Positions 1 to 7,554 of a stretch of 64,000 bases of DNA are shown here, in pieces. Location: positions 162,961-226,960 of the forward strand of contig JAPYTQ010000003.1 of assembly GCA_029941905.1 (NCBI GenBank), in the 5' to 3' direction. Position 1 is the stretch's first letter. Each line of letters begins with the position of its first letter. A model generated the notes under the pieces. The model searched no databases and had not been told where the DNA came from. It was given only the letters and a program-made list of their open reading frames with translations. Made by a program: the position numbers and the translations under genes. This DNA is from JAHRVQ01 sp029941905 (lineage in GTDB: Bacteria; Pseudomonadota; Gammaproteobacteria; Pseudomonadales; Azotimanducaceae).

Positions 1-1
1 G

Positions 2-901
2 GTCAATGGCCGTGAAGCCAGCCTTGATGAGCAAGGTAATTTTTCTGCAGATATCTTGTTAAGACCCGGTAGCAATACAATCACCATAACCGCGATAGAT
101 GTCTCAAATAATCAATCCACAAAGTCTTTTGTGCTGGAGCGTTCTGCCGGCCAACAAGCTTCCAGGCCGTTGACGACTCAGGATCAGATTCGAACCGGCG
201 CTTACCATGCGCTTTTGATTGCGGTACAGGATTATGCCCATCCATCGATCAGCGACTTGTCACAACCGGTTAGTGACGCAACCACCCTGAAGCGTACGCT
301 CGGTGGCTACACTTTCGACGAGAAAAACGTCAGCCAGTTAAACAACCCAACCCGGGCGCAAATTCTGGACGAATTCGATCGGCTTACCGGCATTATTAAG
401 CCGGAAGACAGCTTGCTGATTTTCTACGCGGGGCATGGCTACTGGGATGAAAGATTCGCCCAGGGTTACTGGTTACCCAGTGATGCAAGGCGAGACAGAC
501 GTTCCAGCTGGATTCCCAATGGAACGATTCGTGACTATATACGGGGCATTAACACAAAGCACACCTTGCTGGTTTCGGATGCCTGTTTTAGCGGTGGTAT
601 TTTCAAAACCCGCTCAGCCTTTAATGATGCGCCTGCGGCAACGAATGTGCTCTACAAGTTGCCAAGCCGAAAGGCAATGACCAGCGGGACACTGACAGAG
701 GTGCCTGATAAAAGTGTCTTCGTGCAGTATCTGGTGAAACGTCTGAGTGATAACCCAAACAAATATCTCTCCTCTGAAACACTCTTCTCGAGTTTCAGAA
801 CAGCTGTCATCAACAATAGTCCCACGAACCAGGTGCCGCAGTTTGGCGAGATCAGGGGCGCCGGTGATGAAGGCGGCGACTTTATTTTCGTAAAGCGCTA
901 G
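2..901 (+). CDS. Caspase-like (peptidase C14) protein, 5' end missing
   Basis: The reading frame is open from the left edge, so this is the C-terminal part of a longer protein. The first ~45 visible residues (reading VNGREASLDEQGNFSADI and on) are beta-rich and resemble the end of a bacterial Ig-like domain. The rest is a caspase/metacaspase fold. The catalytic His lies in FYAGHGYW (codon 434-436) and the catalytic Cys in SDACFSGG (codon 584-586), so the His-Cys dyad is intact. Members cleave after basic or acidic residues in other systems; the substrate here is unknown. The domain after the Cys runs to the C-terminus with no added domain. A 156-nt gap separates it from the envelope genes downstream, so co-transcription is possible but not shown. 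Whether it is exported cannot be seen because the N-terminus is outside the window. Confidence 0.85.
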   Translation, partial: VNGREASLDEQGNFSADILLRPGSNTITITAIDVSNNQSTKSFVLERSAGQQASRPLTTQDQIRTGAYHALLIAVQDYAHPSISDLSQPVSDATTLKRTLGGYTFDEKNVSQLNNPTRAQILDEFDRLTGIIKPEDSLLIFYAGHGYWDERFAQGYWLPSDARRDRRSSWIPNGTIRDYIRGINTKHTLLVSDACFSGGIFKTRSAFNDAPAATNVLYKLPSRKAMTSGTLTEVPDKSVFVQYLVKRLSDNPNKYLSSETLFSSFRTAVINNSPTNQVPQFGEIRGAGDEGGDFIFVKR

Positions 902-1057
902 TAATCCTTCAAGCTGCAGGTGATTTCTTTCGTAACTAACAAGTAACGCCTTCCAAAGTCAGTCACAAATAAACATCGTTCTTTTGTTTGTTCAGGTTCA
1001 GTTCAAGATCGCTGACGTATTCTTCCGTGGAAAGTAAAGATCTCAGGGAGGAATACG

Positions 1058-1702
1058 ATGAGTCTTGCCAGTCGAAGCTTTAAACAGAGTGTTATAGCGA
1101 CCGCCGTTCTGATTCTGGGGTTTACGGGTCAGACAGTGCTTGCCCAGGAGAATAAAAACTACTACTACGCCTATGCGGATGTGGTTGATGTCGAGCCCAT
1201 TATCAGTCAACAACGGATTTCCACACCCCATCGTGAGTGCACCATGGAACCTGTTCGACGCCGTGTCAGAACACAAGATGGGCATGATCATTATCGGGAG
1301 TCTCGTCAGCAGCGACGGTTTCTCCCCACCCTTATTGGCGGGTTGGTGGGCGGTGTGATTGGCAGCCAGTTTGGCGGCGGCCGGGGTAAAACAGCGATGA
1401 CGGTAATCGGAGCATTTTCCGGGGCTCACATTGCTAACAGCTCAAGTAGCCGCGGACGTTCCGGTCACAAACATCATGATGACGACCAAGAGTATTATTT
1501 CGAAACGGCCCAACGAGAACACTGCGAGACCAATCATGTCGTCGAGACGGTTGAGCGGCTCGATGGCTACGCAGTGACATACCGCTATCTTGATCGGGAA
1601 TTTACTAAATCTACCACAGAGCATCCCGGTGACCAGGTTCGGATCAGGGTTGAGCTATCCCCGGTTGTAGATGAATCAGACGCGGCCTACGCCAGTCTAT
1701 AA
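1058..1702 (+). CDS. Exported glycine-zipper (UmoD/17-kDa antigen-like) protein
   Basis: 214 residues with a Sec signal peptide ending near VLAQE (residue ~30). A glycine zipper at residues ~93-120 (TLIGGLVGGVIGSQFGGG) is typical of outer-membrane-associated glycine-zipper 2TM proteins. Flanking regions carry a conserved-looking YAYADVVDVEPII start and a C-terminal CET...GY.V.Y...TTEHPG block. The start is supported by GGGAGGAATACG just upstream. The same flanking blocks recur in the last gene of this run (7156-7518), so the two genes are paralogues bracketing the cluster. The zipper suggests membrane insertion or oligomerisation in the envelope. The exact role is unknown. Confidence 0.8.
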   Translation: MSLASRSFKQSVIATAVLILGFTGQTVLAQENKNYYYAYADVVDVEPIISQQRISTPHRECTMEPVRRRVRTQDGHDHYRESRQQRRFLPTLIGGLVGGVIGSQFGGGRGKTAMTVIGAFSGAHIANSSSSRGRSGHKHHDDDQEYYFETAQREHCETNHVVETVERLDGYAVTYRYLDREFTKSTTEHPGDQVRIRVELSPVVDESDAAYASL

Positions 1703-1721
1703 TCCCCACAAGGAGTGAAAC

Positions 1722-2543
1722 ATGAAAACCAAACTCACAATTATCACATTGGGCCTTCCCGCAGCGATCGCTGCAATGTTTGCGGCTAATGTAATGGCAG
1801 CTGCCAGTGGCCCTGTAATGAGGCTATTCCCGACCACCGTGCTTGAAGATATTAAGGAGACAGGTGCTGTGGCTGAAGAAATGGAGAATAGCCTGCAGGA
1901 CGTTATTGCACGACTGGATTTGCAGCAACAACTGTATACAGAATCAAGATGTGCCGATGCGGATGAAGACCCAGGTTGCGGTCGCATCGCAAAACAGCTG
2001 GGAGCCACCTACCTGGAAATGCTCAGCAACATGACGGAGCGGTTACCGGCGATGGAAACTGCAGTTAACAATACCCGCACTGGCCTGGAGAAACGCCTCC
2101 GGGAAGAGCTGGGGCAAAAGTCCACACCTTCGGATCTGCAGAACACACTGTTAGGCCGCGTATCCCAGGCTGAAAATGATCAGCCCGCCATCGCCCTTAG
2201 AGGGCGATCCGGAATTCGTCTTTCGGATCGATTCAAGCAATATTATGACCTGGTGGCCACCCGTCGTAGTGGTTCGTCCCAATCTCTTGCGGTCATCGCG
2301 TCGGATATCTACCTGGATATGGAAGAAGCCTCCCAGATGATTGCCGCTACCCGTGAAGAAATTACTCGTGCTGAGTTGATGGAACAGTTGAACCAGTCTT
2401 TTGGTCATATCACTCCGGAAATGACCCAGGTAGTGAATGGGGTGAAGTCCATTTTGTTTGGAGAAAGTGCGCTGATGTCGCCCATAGCCGCAGCGCCAAT
2501 GCCTCAGACCGATGCACCATTCGTCAGTCCGTTAGAAATCTGA
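1722..2543 (+). CDS. Exported coiled-coil-rich protein of unknown function
   Basis: 273 residues, with an AAGGAG site 7 nt before the ATG. The N-terminal ~27 residues form a signal peptide ending in the ANVMAAASG region, so the product is probably periplasmic. The mature part is mostly charged and helical (EEMENSLQDVIARLDLQQQL and similar stretches), with a pair of cysteines around CADADEDPGC. It matches no family I recognise. It sits 19 nt after the glycine-zipper gene and 16 nt before the lipoprotein gene, so it is very likely translated from the same message and may be a structural partner in the same envelope assembly. Confidence 0.75.
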   Translation: MKTKLTIITLGLPAAIAAMFAANVMAAASGPVMRLFPTTVLEDIKETGAVAEEMENSLQDVIARLDLQQQLYTESRCADADEDPGCGRIAKQLGATYLEMLSNMTERLPAMETAVNNTRTGLEKRLREELGQKSTPSDLQNTLLGRVSQAENDQPAIALRGRSGIRLSDRFKQYYDLVATRRSGSSQSLAVIASDIYLDMEEASQMIAATREEITRAELMEQLNQSFGHITPEMTQVVNGVKSILFGESALMSPIAAAPMPQTDAPFVSPLEI

Positions 2544-2559
2544 ATTTAAGGGGAATCCT

Positions 2560-3120
2560 ATGAAGACCATCATGCAAAGCTTCAAAACACGATTCAGTCT
2601 TATCGTCCTGCTCGTGTTAGCGATCATTTCAGCTTGTGAGACCACGCCTGCGTTCGTGGATTGTCGCGTTAACCTGAAAGGACCACTGGCATCTGCCACC
2701 AGGGTCATCGAAGACAAACTGGTAAACGGTTGCGAATACAGTTTCGACAGTTATTTAGCCGGTTTGATTGATATCGCCATTGCTAATCCCACCCCAGAGA
2801 ATAAAAAGACGTTTAGTGATTTTCTGGTGCGGGTCAGCGATCAGGGCACGATCAGCAAACGACAGGCCAAAGGAATCTACAACCGGTACTTCAATGTGAA
2901 ATTCGTATCGCTTGAGGGAGATTACAACACCTGTTCCCAGGTATGTCCTGTCAGAAGCAAGGTATTGGCTGATATGAGCAATGAGCTCATGGACAAGGAA
3001 ATGGGCTTGATGCAGGCCAGTGAAGATGCAGGCAGCTACTACCGTGCGGACCATCTGCTCAAAGAGGCCGAAATAGTACTTGAGGCAACATGTAGAGCAT
3101 GCAGCGCAGGCGGGATCTAG
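2560..3120 (+). CDS. Cysteine-containing lipoprotein, unknown function
   Basis: 186 residues. The N-terminus is basic, then hydrophobic, and ends in IISAC, a good lipobox, so the mature protein should start at Cys26 and be lipid-anchored. The residue after Cys is Glu, not Asp, which by the Lol rule favours the outer membrane. Several further cysteines (VDCRVN, NGCEY, NTCSQVCP, ATCRACS) could form disulfides in the periplasm. AAGGGGAATCCT precedes the ATG. The gene's 3' end abuts or overlaps the following membrane-protein gene, indicating tight coupling. No family recognised. Confidence 0.75.
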   Translation: MKTIMQSFKTRFSLIVLLVLAIISACETTPAFVDCRVNLKGPLASATRVIEDKLVNGCEYSFDSYLAGLIDIAIANPTPENKKTFSDFLVRVSDQGTISKRQAKGIYNRYFNVKFVSLEGDYNTCSQVCPVRSKVLADMSNELMDKEMGLMQASEDAGSYYRADHLLKEAEIVLEATCRACSAGGI

Positions 3121-3124
3121 GGTC

Positions 3125-3787
3125 ATGACGCTCATGGCCTATTTTGGGGGTGCAATAACCGGTTTTACTCTTGCGGTTATTGCAACCCTGTTTTTTATCC
3201 CTCTCGATATGGACACGTTTCTTTTAAACACAGTTCTTGTGAACACAGTTCTCGTCGGCCAGAGTTGGATAAGCCTGAATCTTGGCAGCTCAGTCTGGTT
3301 GTTTGCACTGGTGCTGGCATTTTATGCCACCAACCTTACCCGTTTGCAGACACTGGTAGAAGACAAGAACGACTTTAAGCAAGTGGTGAGACTTGACCAG
3401 GTTAGTGAAGTCTGGATTCACCTGTTTGTCGGCATCGGCGTTGTATGGACTGCAGTCGGAATGAGAAGTGCGTTGTCTACCACACTTGATGTCCCTCAAT
3501 CTGCCATTGTCGATGCCGGACAGGTCCTCTCACGACTCGTGGATGGTGGCATTCTGCTCGCCCTGACGACAACCATCGTCGGTGCAATAGGTGGCTATTT
3601 AATGCGATTGGCGAAGACATTCTGGTTGGGTGCGGAACTTACTGAATACTATCACCAGCATGAACGCCAGGAAATTATCGTGGCACTTGAAAGACTCGCG
3701 CGTATTGAGTTGTTGGTAACGACCCTTGTTAACGGCGAATCTGTTCAACCATCTCTTCAACAGGAGCCCCGGCGATGCCAAGGCTGA
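3125..3787 (+). CDS. ExbB/TolQ/MotA-like membrane channel protein (divergent)
   Basis: About 220 residues from the ATG at 3125. The frame extends 5' to 3080, but that would overlap the lipoprotein gene by 41 nt. Four hydrophobic segments are visible. The third (FVGIGVVWTAVGMRSAL) and fourth (ILLALTTTIVGAIGGYLM) resemble the two conserved helices of ExbB/TolQ/MotA stators: the G.l.TvxGm pattern and the AL.TT.vG pattern. A charged helical tail follows (HERQEIIVALERLARIELL). Such proteins make the proton channel that powers envelope machines, together with an ExbD/TolR/MotB partner. The next gene encodes a protein with exactly that topology and overlaps this one by 13 nt. Family assignment is by eye and needs a profile search. 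Confidence 0.6.
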   Translation: MTLMAYFGGAITGFTLAVIATLFFIPLDMDTFLLNTVLVNTVLVGQSWISLNLGSSVWLFALVLAFYATNLTRLQTLVEDKNDFKQVVRLDQVSEVWIHLFVGIGVVWTAVGMRSALSTTLDVPQSAIVDAGQVLSRLVDGGILLALTTTIVGAIGGYLMRLAKTFWLGAELTEYYHQHERQEIIVALERLARIELLVTTLVNGESVQPSLQQEPRRCQG

Positions 3788-4503
3788 CAGCTAGTACCCA
3801 GATGGATACAGATGGCCTGCAGGCCGATGTGATGCGCTTTATGGCGATCATTGCATTTTGCCTTATTTCCATCATGGCCCTGGTGGACAATCTCGAGAAG
3901 CTAAACCCGGAAACGGCGACGCCAGAAATTGTAAACAAGGCCCGCAATAAGCCAGACAACAGTCAACCCGCAGTGCCTAAAAAGACCGTAGTCCAATCCG
4001 TGGTTGAGCCGGTAGTTACTTTGATTGAGCCGCCGGAGAAAACCGCCGAGGCGAAAATACCGGGTTATCCCACGCTGCTGACTCCAGCTTCCGCTGCACC
4101 CATTTCAGAAATCATCTCAGAAACCATCTCTGAACCCGTCTCTGAAACGCCAACACCAAAATCTCTGGCATTGCGATTCGAGTCTGATGCAACTTTTCTT
4201 GGTTTGATCGCCAGAAATGACATCAGCATTTATGCCAGCACGCAATCCGGCTTTGTGGGGCTAACGCCGGAATTCAATACCAGATTGATGCAACCCACCG
4301 GGGCCCTGTACGAATTGTTGCCAGAGTCGATACCAGCGAAGGTTCGTCGTGTTTTTGGAACTCTGGGTGATGTGGTCTTCCTGGTTTCTCTGCCGGATGC
4401 CACCCAACGTTCGATTGAAGGGTTTGCAAATGACACTAACGCCAGTATCGCAGGTGGGTCGCTAATAGTTCATGCAGATGGAGCAGTGAGCCATGAAACC
4501 TGA
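3775..4503 (+). CDS. ExbD/TolR-like single-span membrane protein (divergent)
   Basis: 242 residues. A short cytoplasmic N-terminus leads into one membrane span whose start, ADVMRFMAIIAFCLISIMAL, carries an Asp at its edge as in ExbD/TolR (typical form DVMLVLLIIFM). A proline/glutamate/serine-rich periplasmic linker (~residues 45-125, with ISETISEPVSETP repeats) follows, then a compact C-terminal domain (~125-235). This order matches proton-motive-force coupling proteins that pair with ExbB-type channels. The gene overlaps the putative channel gene upstream by 13 nt and the next gene by 11 nt. The linker is longer than in ordinary ExbD, suggesting reach across the periplasm. Confidence 0.55.
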   Translation: MPRLTASTQMDTDGLQADVMRFMAIIAFCLISIMALVDNLEKLNPETATPEIVNKARNKPDNSQPAVPKKTVVQSVVEPVVTLIEPPEKTAEAKIPGYPTLLTPASAAPISEIISETISEPVSETPTPKSLALRFESDATFLGLIARNDISIYASTQSGFVGLTPEFNTRLMQPTGALYELLPESIPAKVRRVFGTLGDVVFLVSLPDATQRSIEGFANDTNASIAGGSLIVHADGAVSHET

Positions 4504-5839
4504 ACCTGTGTTTCCCCGTCCCTGTGTCAGCAAAATTAATCTCGCCATCTCGATAGCATTCCTCTTTTTCTGTAGACCGCTGTTTGCCCTCGATCTTGTC
4601 GACGGGCCATTGGGCATTTGGCTCCAGGCCGAAGCAGTGCCTGAGCTAACAAAGTTGCTCAATCATCATCCGCGCCTGAAAGGTGAGCAGATAAAAATTG
4701 TTTCGCTGGTAGATGGTCGCCCGGTGACGCCAGGCAATGTATTGAGTGGCCAGATTCGCCAACAGTTAACTCAGGATCTGATTGATGGTGCTGATGTTCG
4801 AATCCCGTATACCGACAAAGTTGCCTGCAGGTCAGTTGAGACCAGGAATTTACTAGGCATAGAAGTCAGGCGATCCGGCGGGCAAAGGTATCGTGTCAGC
4901 CTCGCGATGCTCGATGCGGAGGAAGGTATCTGGATCAATGGCACATCCCAGCACTGGACCGGAAGACTGACAGAAAATCAGAAGCGAAACCTCGGTAAGA
5001 ATATCCTCAAGCCTGATTGGGACATCTATTCGGTCGATCAGACCAGCGAGATCGGTGAGGCGCTGTTGTCCCAGTTGGAATGCCAATTGCCCATAGATGC
5101 GCCGATTTACTTCGTACCCGGCAACGATGCCCGGGAACGGGAGATATTGAGAAAAGTCAGGCAAGGTCTGTTAAACAGGACCCTGACAAGCCTGGACAGG
5201 GAAGCAGCGGGATCGATTATAAACCTGACATTGCCGCCCGATCAGGCTTCGGGCATTGCAGCTTTGGATCTGTTAACCGGGCAAGGTAGCCGGGGCATCC
5301 GCCTGGCAGAGGTTACACTGTCCAACTCGCGACGCGGTGTCTTTGCAGAGCGCCGGCCTGCTACCGGACGAATCACCCGACAACCGGAACGGGCTGACCT
5401 GATTTCAGATATCCAAATAGAATCAAAACGAAACAAGTGTCATGGCGAAGGACCGGAGTGTGTCGATATTAAATTCAGGGTTCATCAATCTGCCTATATC
5501 ATGCCGTTCTTTACACGGAACGGGTATGCGGTCCCTTTGAATTGCAAACTGGAGTCAAGGCAACGGCCAGGCGTTGTTGAATACGGCCTGAAAGTGCCCC
5601 GGGGAACAGAAAGTGATCGACCTTCGCTCGGGTTTTATGTGTTGGCAGTTGAAAATCGATCCGATGCACTGGCACTACAATCACAACTGGCTGCAGGTGC
5701 TAAGAGATGTGAAAAGCACCCCCGGGGGAGTGCAAAATGGATAGTGTCAATGCGCAATACGCTGGAAAATATGAGCCAACCTGTCTCATGGGAGTCACTT
5801 CATTTTATTCGTACAAGCAACGACATCAACGTGATGTGA
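4493..5839 (+). CDS. Large exported protein of unknown function in the envelope cluster
   Basis: 448 residues. A signal peptide is clear (hydrophobic SIAFLFFCRPLFA followed by LDLVDG). The next ~200 residues contain VDGRPVTPGNVLSGQIRQ and read like the alpha/beta folds of periplasmic assembly factors, but I cannot name a family. A C-terminal part (~330-420, YIMPFFTRNGYAVPLNC and on) loosely resembles DUF4384, a domain often found with bacterial caspases; that link is weak. The ATG overlaps the end of the ExbD-like gene, implying translational coupling. The product probably works in the periplasm with the channel pair. Confidence 0.65.
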   Translation: MKPEPVFPRPCVSKINLAISIAFLFFCRPLFALDLVDGPLGIWLQAEAVPELTKLLNHHPRLKGEQIKIVSLVDGRPVTPGNVLSGQIRQQLTQDLIDGADVRIPYTDKVACRSVETRNLLGIEVRRSGGQRYRVSLAMLDAEEGIWINGTSQHWTGRLTENQKRNLGKNILKPDWDIYSVDQTSEIGEALLSQLECQLPIDAPIYFVPGNDAREREILRKVRQGLLNRTLTSLDREAAGSIINLTLPPDQASGIAALDLLTGQGSRGIRLAEVTLSNSRRGVFAERRPATGRITRQPERADLISDIQIESKRNKCHGEGPECVDIKFRVHQSAYIMPFFTRNGYAVPLNCKLESRQRPGVVEYGLKVPRGTESDRPSLGFYVLAVENRSDALALQSQLAAGAKRCEKHPRGSAKWIVSMRNTLENMSQPVSWESLHFIRTSNDINVM

Positions 5840-5849
5840 GGAGATTGCC

Positions 5850-6434
5850 GTGAGATTCTTAATTGGGGTATTTGTCGGGATGTTGGTTGGTGTGGTTGTA
5901 ATGTCTGTCAACAATGTGAAGAACCTGGTGATGAACAACGCTGAACCATCGGTACAACCCATGAACAGTCCGCCACTGTCGTACGAACGCATTGCCGAAC
6001 TGGAACATAATCTGAAAACCACGGTCGATATTGCACTTGATAAAGCCGAAGGGTTGTTAGCAGACGACGAAAGTGCGTTCTCTGAATTAGTAATTACCAA
6101 CACTGAAGTGGCAATGCCAGAAATTTCAATACCTGCCGAGGACCCTGGGCACAGACCGAATCAGGAGGTGCCGACAACAGGTGTATCCAAAAAAAATACG
6201 CGGCAGTTTCAGGTAGTGTGGACACCGTTTCGAAGCCATACCTCAGCAAAAGGTTTTGCAGATAAACTATCCCTGCAACTTGAGACAGAGTTTGAGGTGC
6301 TTCGAACGGGACCAGGGCACTACGAAGTCGGATTTAACTTTGTGAATCAGCCAGAGCGAATCCAGGTCCTGGAAGCCATTAACACGATGACCGGTTTTAC
6401 GTCTGAACAACCGGCCAGAGAGCGGCTGATATAG
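5850..6434 (+). CDS. Membrane-anchored SPOR-like domain protein
   Basis: 194 residues from a GTG start with GAGGAG placed 6 nt upstream. Residues 1-22 are a single N-terminal membrane helix with a GxxxG-like GVFVGMLVG motif. A linker (~25-120) follows, then a C-terminal domain beginning QFQVVWTPFRSHTSAKGFAD and ending near residue 185, which has the beta-alpha-beta pattern of SPOR domains. SPOR domains bind glycan strands stripped of stem peptides, usually at sites of cell-wall remodelling. It is followed 2 nt later by a lytic transglycosylase gene, which fits a peptidoglycan-targeting role. SPOR assignment is by pattern only. Confidence 0.6.
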   Translation: MRFLIGVFVGMLVGVVVMSVNNVKNLVMNNAEPSVQPMNSPPLSYERIAELEHNLKTTVDIALDKAEGLLADDESAFSELVITNTEVAMPEISIPAEDPGHRPNQEVPTTGVSKKNTRQFQVVWTPFRSHTSAKGFADKLSLQLETEFEVLRTGPGHYEVGFNFVNQPERIQVLEAINTMTGFTSEQPARERLI

Positions 6435-6436
6435 GC

Positions 6437-7141
6437 ATGTTTGCGCGCCGAATTTGTATTCTGTTTTTTTGCTGCCAGCCCTTGAGTTTAGCAGTTGCCA
6501 GCGACTCGTTTCCTTTCATCAACTGTTTTGAATTGGCCAGCAGGAGCCACAGTATAGAACTGGATCTTCTGCTGGCGGTGGCATCCGTCGAAAGCAATTG
6601 GAATGCGGATGCCCGTTCTTCAGCCGGTGCTCACGGTGTGATGCAGATCCGCTGGCCGCTCACGGCTAAATACCTCGGGGCTGGCAGAGTTGCGGAGTTG
6701 TACAACCCTTGTCTAAACATAGATCTTGGGGCTGGTTATCTGGCAGATTTGTCAAAACAGTTCCATGATGATCTGGACATGACACTGGCTGCTTACAATT
6801 ATGGCCCAACGAGGTTAAAAACCCGTGCAGATATTCCCGCCAGTGTCGCGGGTTATGTGAGAAAGGTAAAAAAACGCAGGACGGAGATTGCCCGGCAAAT
6901 GAGCACTGCTTCTGCGGGATCGATTTCTGAAGAAAAGCTGCTGGTGATGCAATTCAATCGAATCAGTCGTGCGGAGGGCTATGTGAAGGCGCTCAAGAAC
7001 AGGGTGCCCACTGTGGTACTTGAAATTGTATCTGCAGAAAAAGGGCAAGCCGCTGTGTATCTTGATACTACTGCGCTTGACGTCAGCACCCGCTACAAAC
7101 TGGCAAGGTTCATCCCGGAACTGCGTTCCAGCCTAAAGTGA
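6437..7141 (+). CDS. Lytic transglycosylase (SLT family)
   Basis: 234 residues with a signal peptide (to about residue 22, VASDS). The SLT catalytic domain spans ~30-155. The catalytic Glu lies in LLAVASVESNWN (Glu52), followed by GAHGVMQI and later LAAYNYGPTRL, all hallmarks of soluble-lytic-transglycosylase domains that cleave the MurNAc-GlcNAc bond to form anhydro-muropeptides. A ~75-residue C-terminal extension has no recognised fold. The gene lies 2 nt after the SPOR-like gene and overlaps the next frame's earliest possible start, so it belongs to the same operon. It probably opens the cell wall locally for the surrounding envelope assembly. Confidence 0.88.
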   Translation: MFARRICILFFCCQPLSLAVASDSFPFINCFELASRSHSIELDLLLAVASVESNWNADARSSAGAHGVMQIRWPLTAKYLGAGRVAELYNPCLNIDLGAGYLADLSKQFHDDLDMTLAAYNYGPTRLKTRADIPASVAGYVRKVKKRRTEIARQMSTASAGSISEEKLLVMQFNRISRAEGYVKALKNRVPTVVLEIVSAEKGQAAVYLDTTALDVSTRYKLARFIPELRSSLK

Positions 7142-7155
7142 AAAGGAGTATGACA

Positions 7156-7518
7156 ATGATAATTTACGGCAGGTCGATTTTGGTGTTACTGGTTCTGGGA
7201 TCGATCCTGGGGTTGTCAACCCACTGCCTTGCTGATGAATTTCTTGCACGGGCTGAAGTACTTTCAGCGGTGCCCATCGTACAGACTACCCACAAAAAGG
7301 TGATGAACGCAGACTGCCGAACGGGGAAACCTGAGGTTGAGGATCTTGTAACATTGTTGGAGTGGGATCTGGGTGTGGGCTATTGCGAAACAAAGAGCAG
7401 ACAGGAGACCTCAGTCACAGGGTACCGGGTCCATTATTTGTGGCAGGGTCAGACTTACTCCCAAACCACCCGGGAGGATCCCGGAAGTTATTTGCCGATT
7501 AAGGTCAGTGTCAACTAG
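7156..7518 (+). CDS. Small exported protein, zipper-less paralogue of the 1058-1702 product
   Basis: About 120 residues. The ATG at 7156 is preferred because AAAAGGAG ends 7 nt before it; earlier in-frame GTG (7138) and ATG (7150) lie too close to or before that site. The signal peptide ends near HCLADEF. The mature protein carries ARAEVLSAVPIV and the C-terminal CET...VTGYRVHY...TTREDPG block seen in the glycine-zipper protein at 1058-1702, but the glycine zipper between the blocks is gone. This suggests gene duplication with loss of the membrane-inserting part. It closes the envelope gene run. Confidence 0.72.
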   Translation: MIIYGRSILVLLVLGSILGLSTHCLADEFLARAEVLSAVPIVQTTHKKVMNADCRTGKPEVEDLVTLLEWDLGVGYCETKSRQETSVTGYRVHYLWQGQTYSQTTREDPGSYLPIKVSVN

Positions 7519-7554
7519 AATACCAGCGTCTATACTTCAGCAAGTTAATAAGCA

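Noticed and set aside
7138..7155. GTG at 7138 as the start of the last envelope-cluster gene
   Set aside because: The AAAAGGAG ribosome site lies inside that extension and is spaced properly only for the ATG at 7156.
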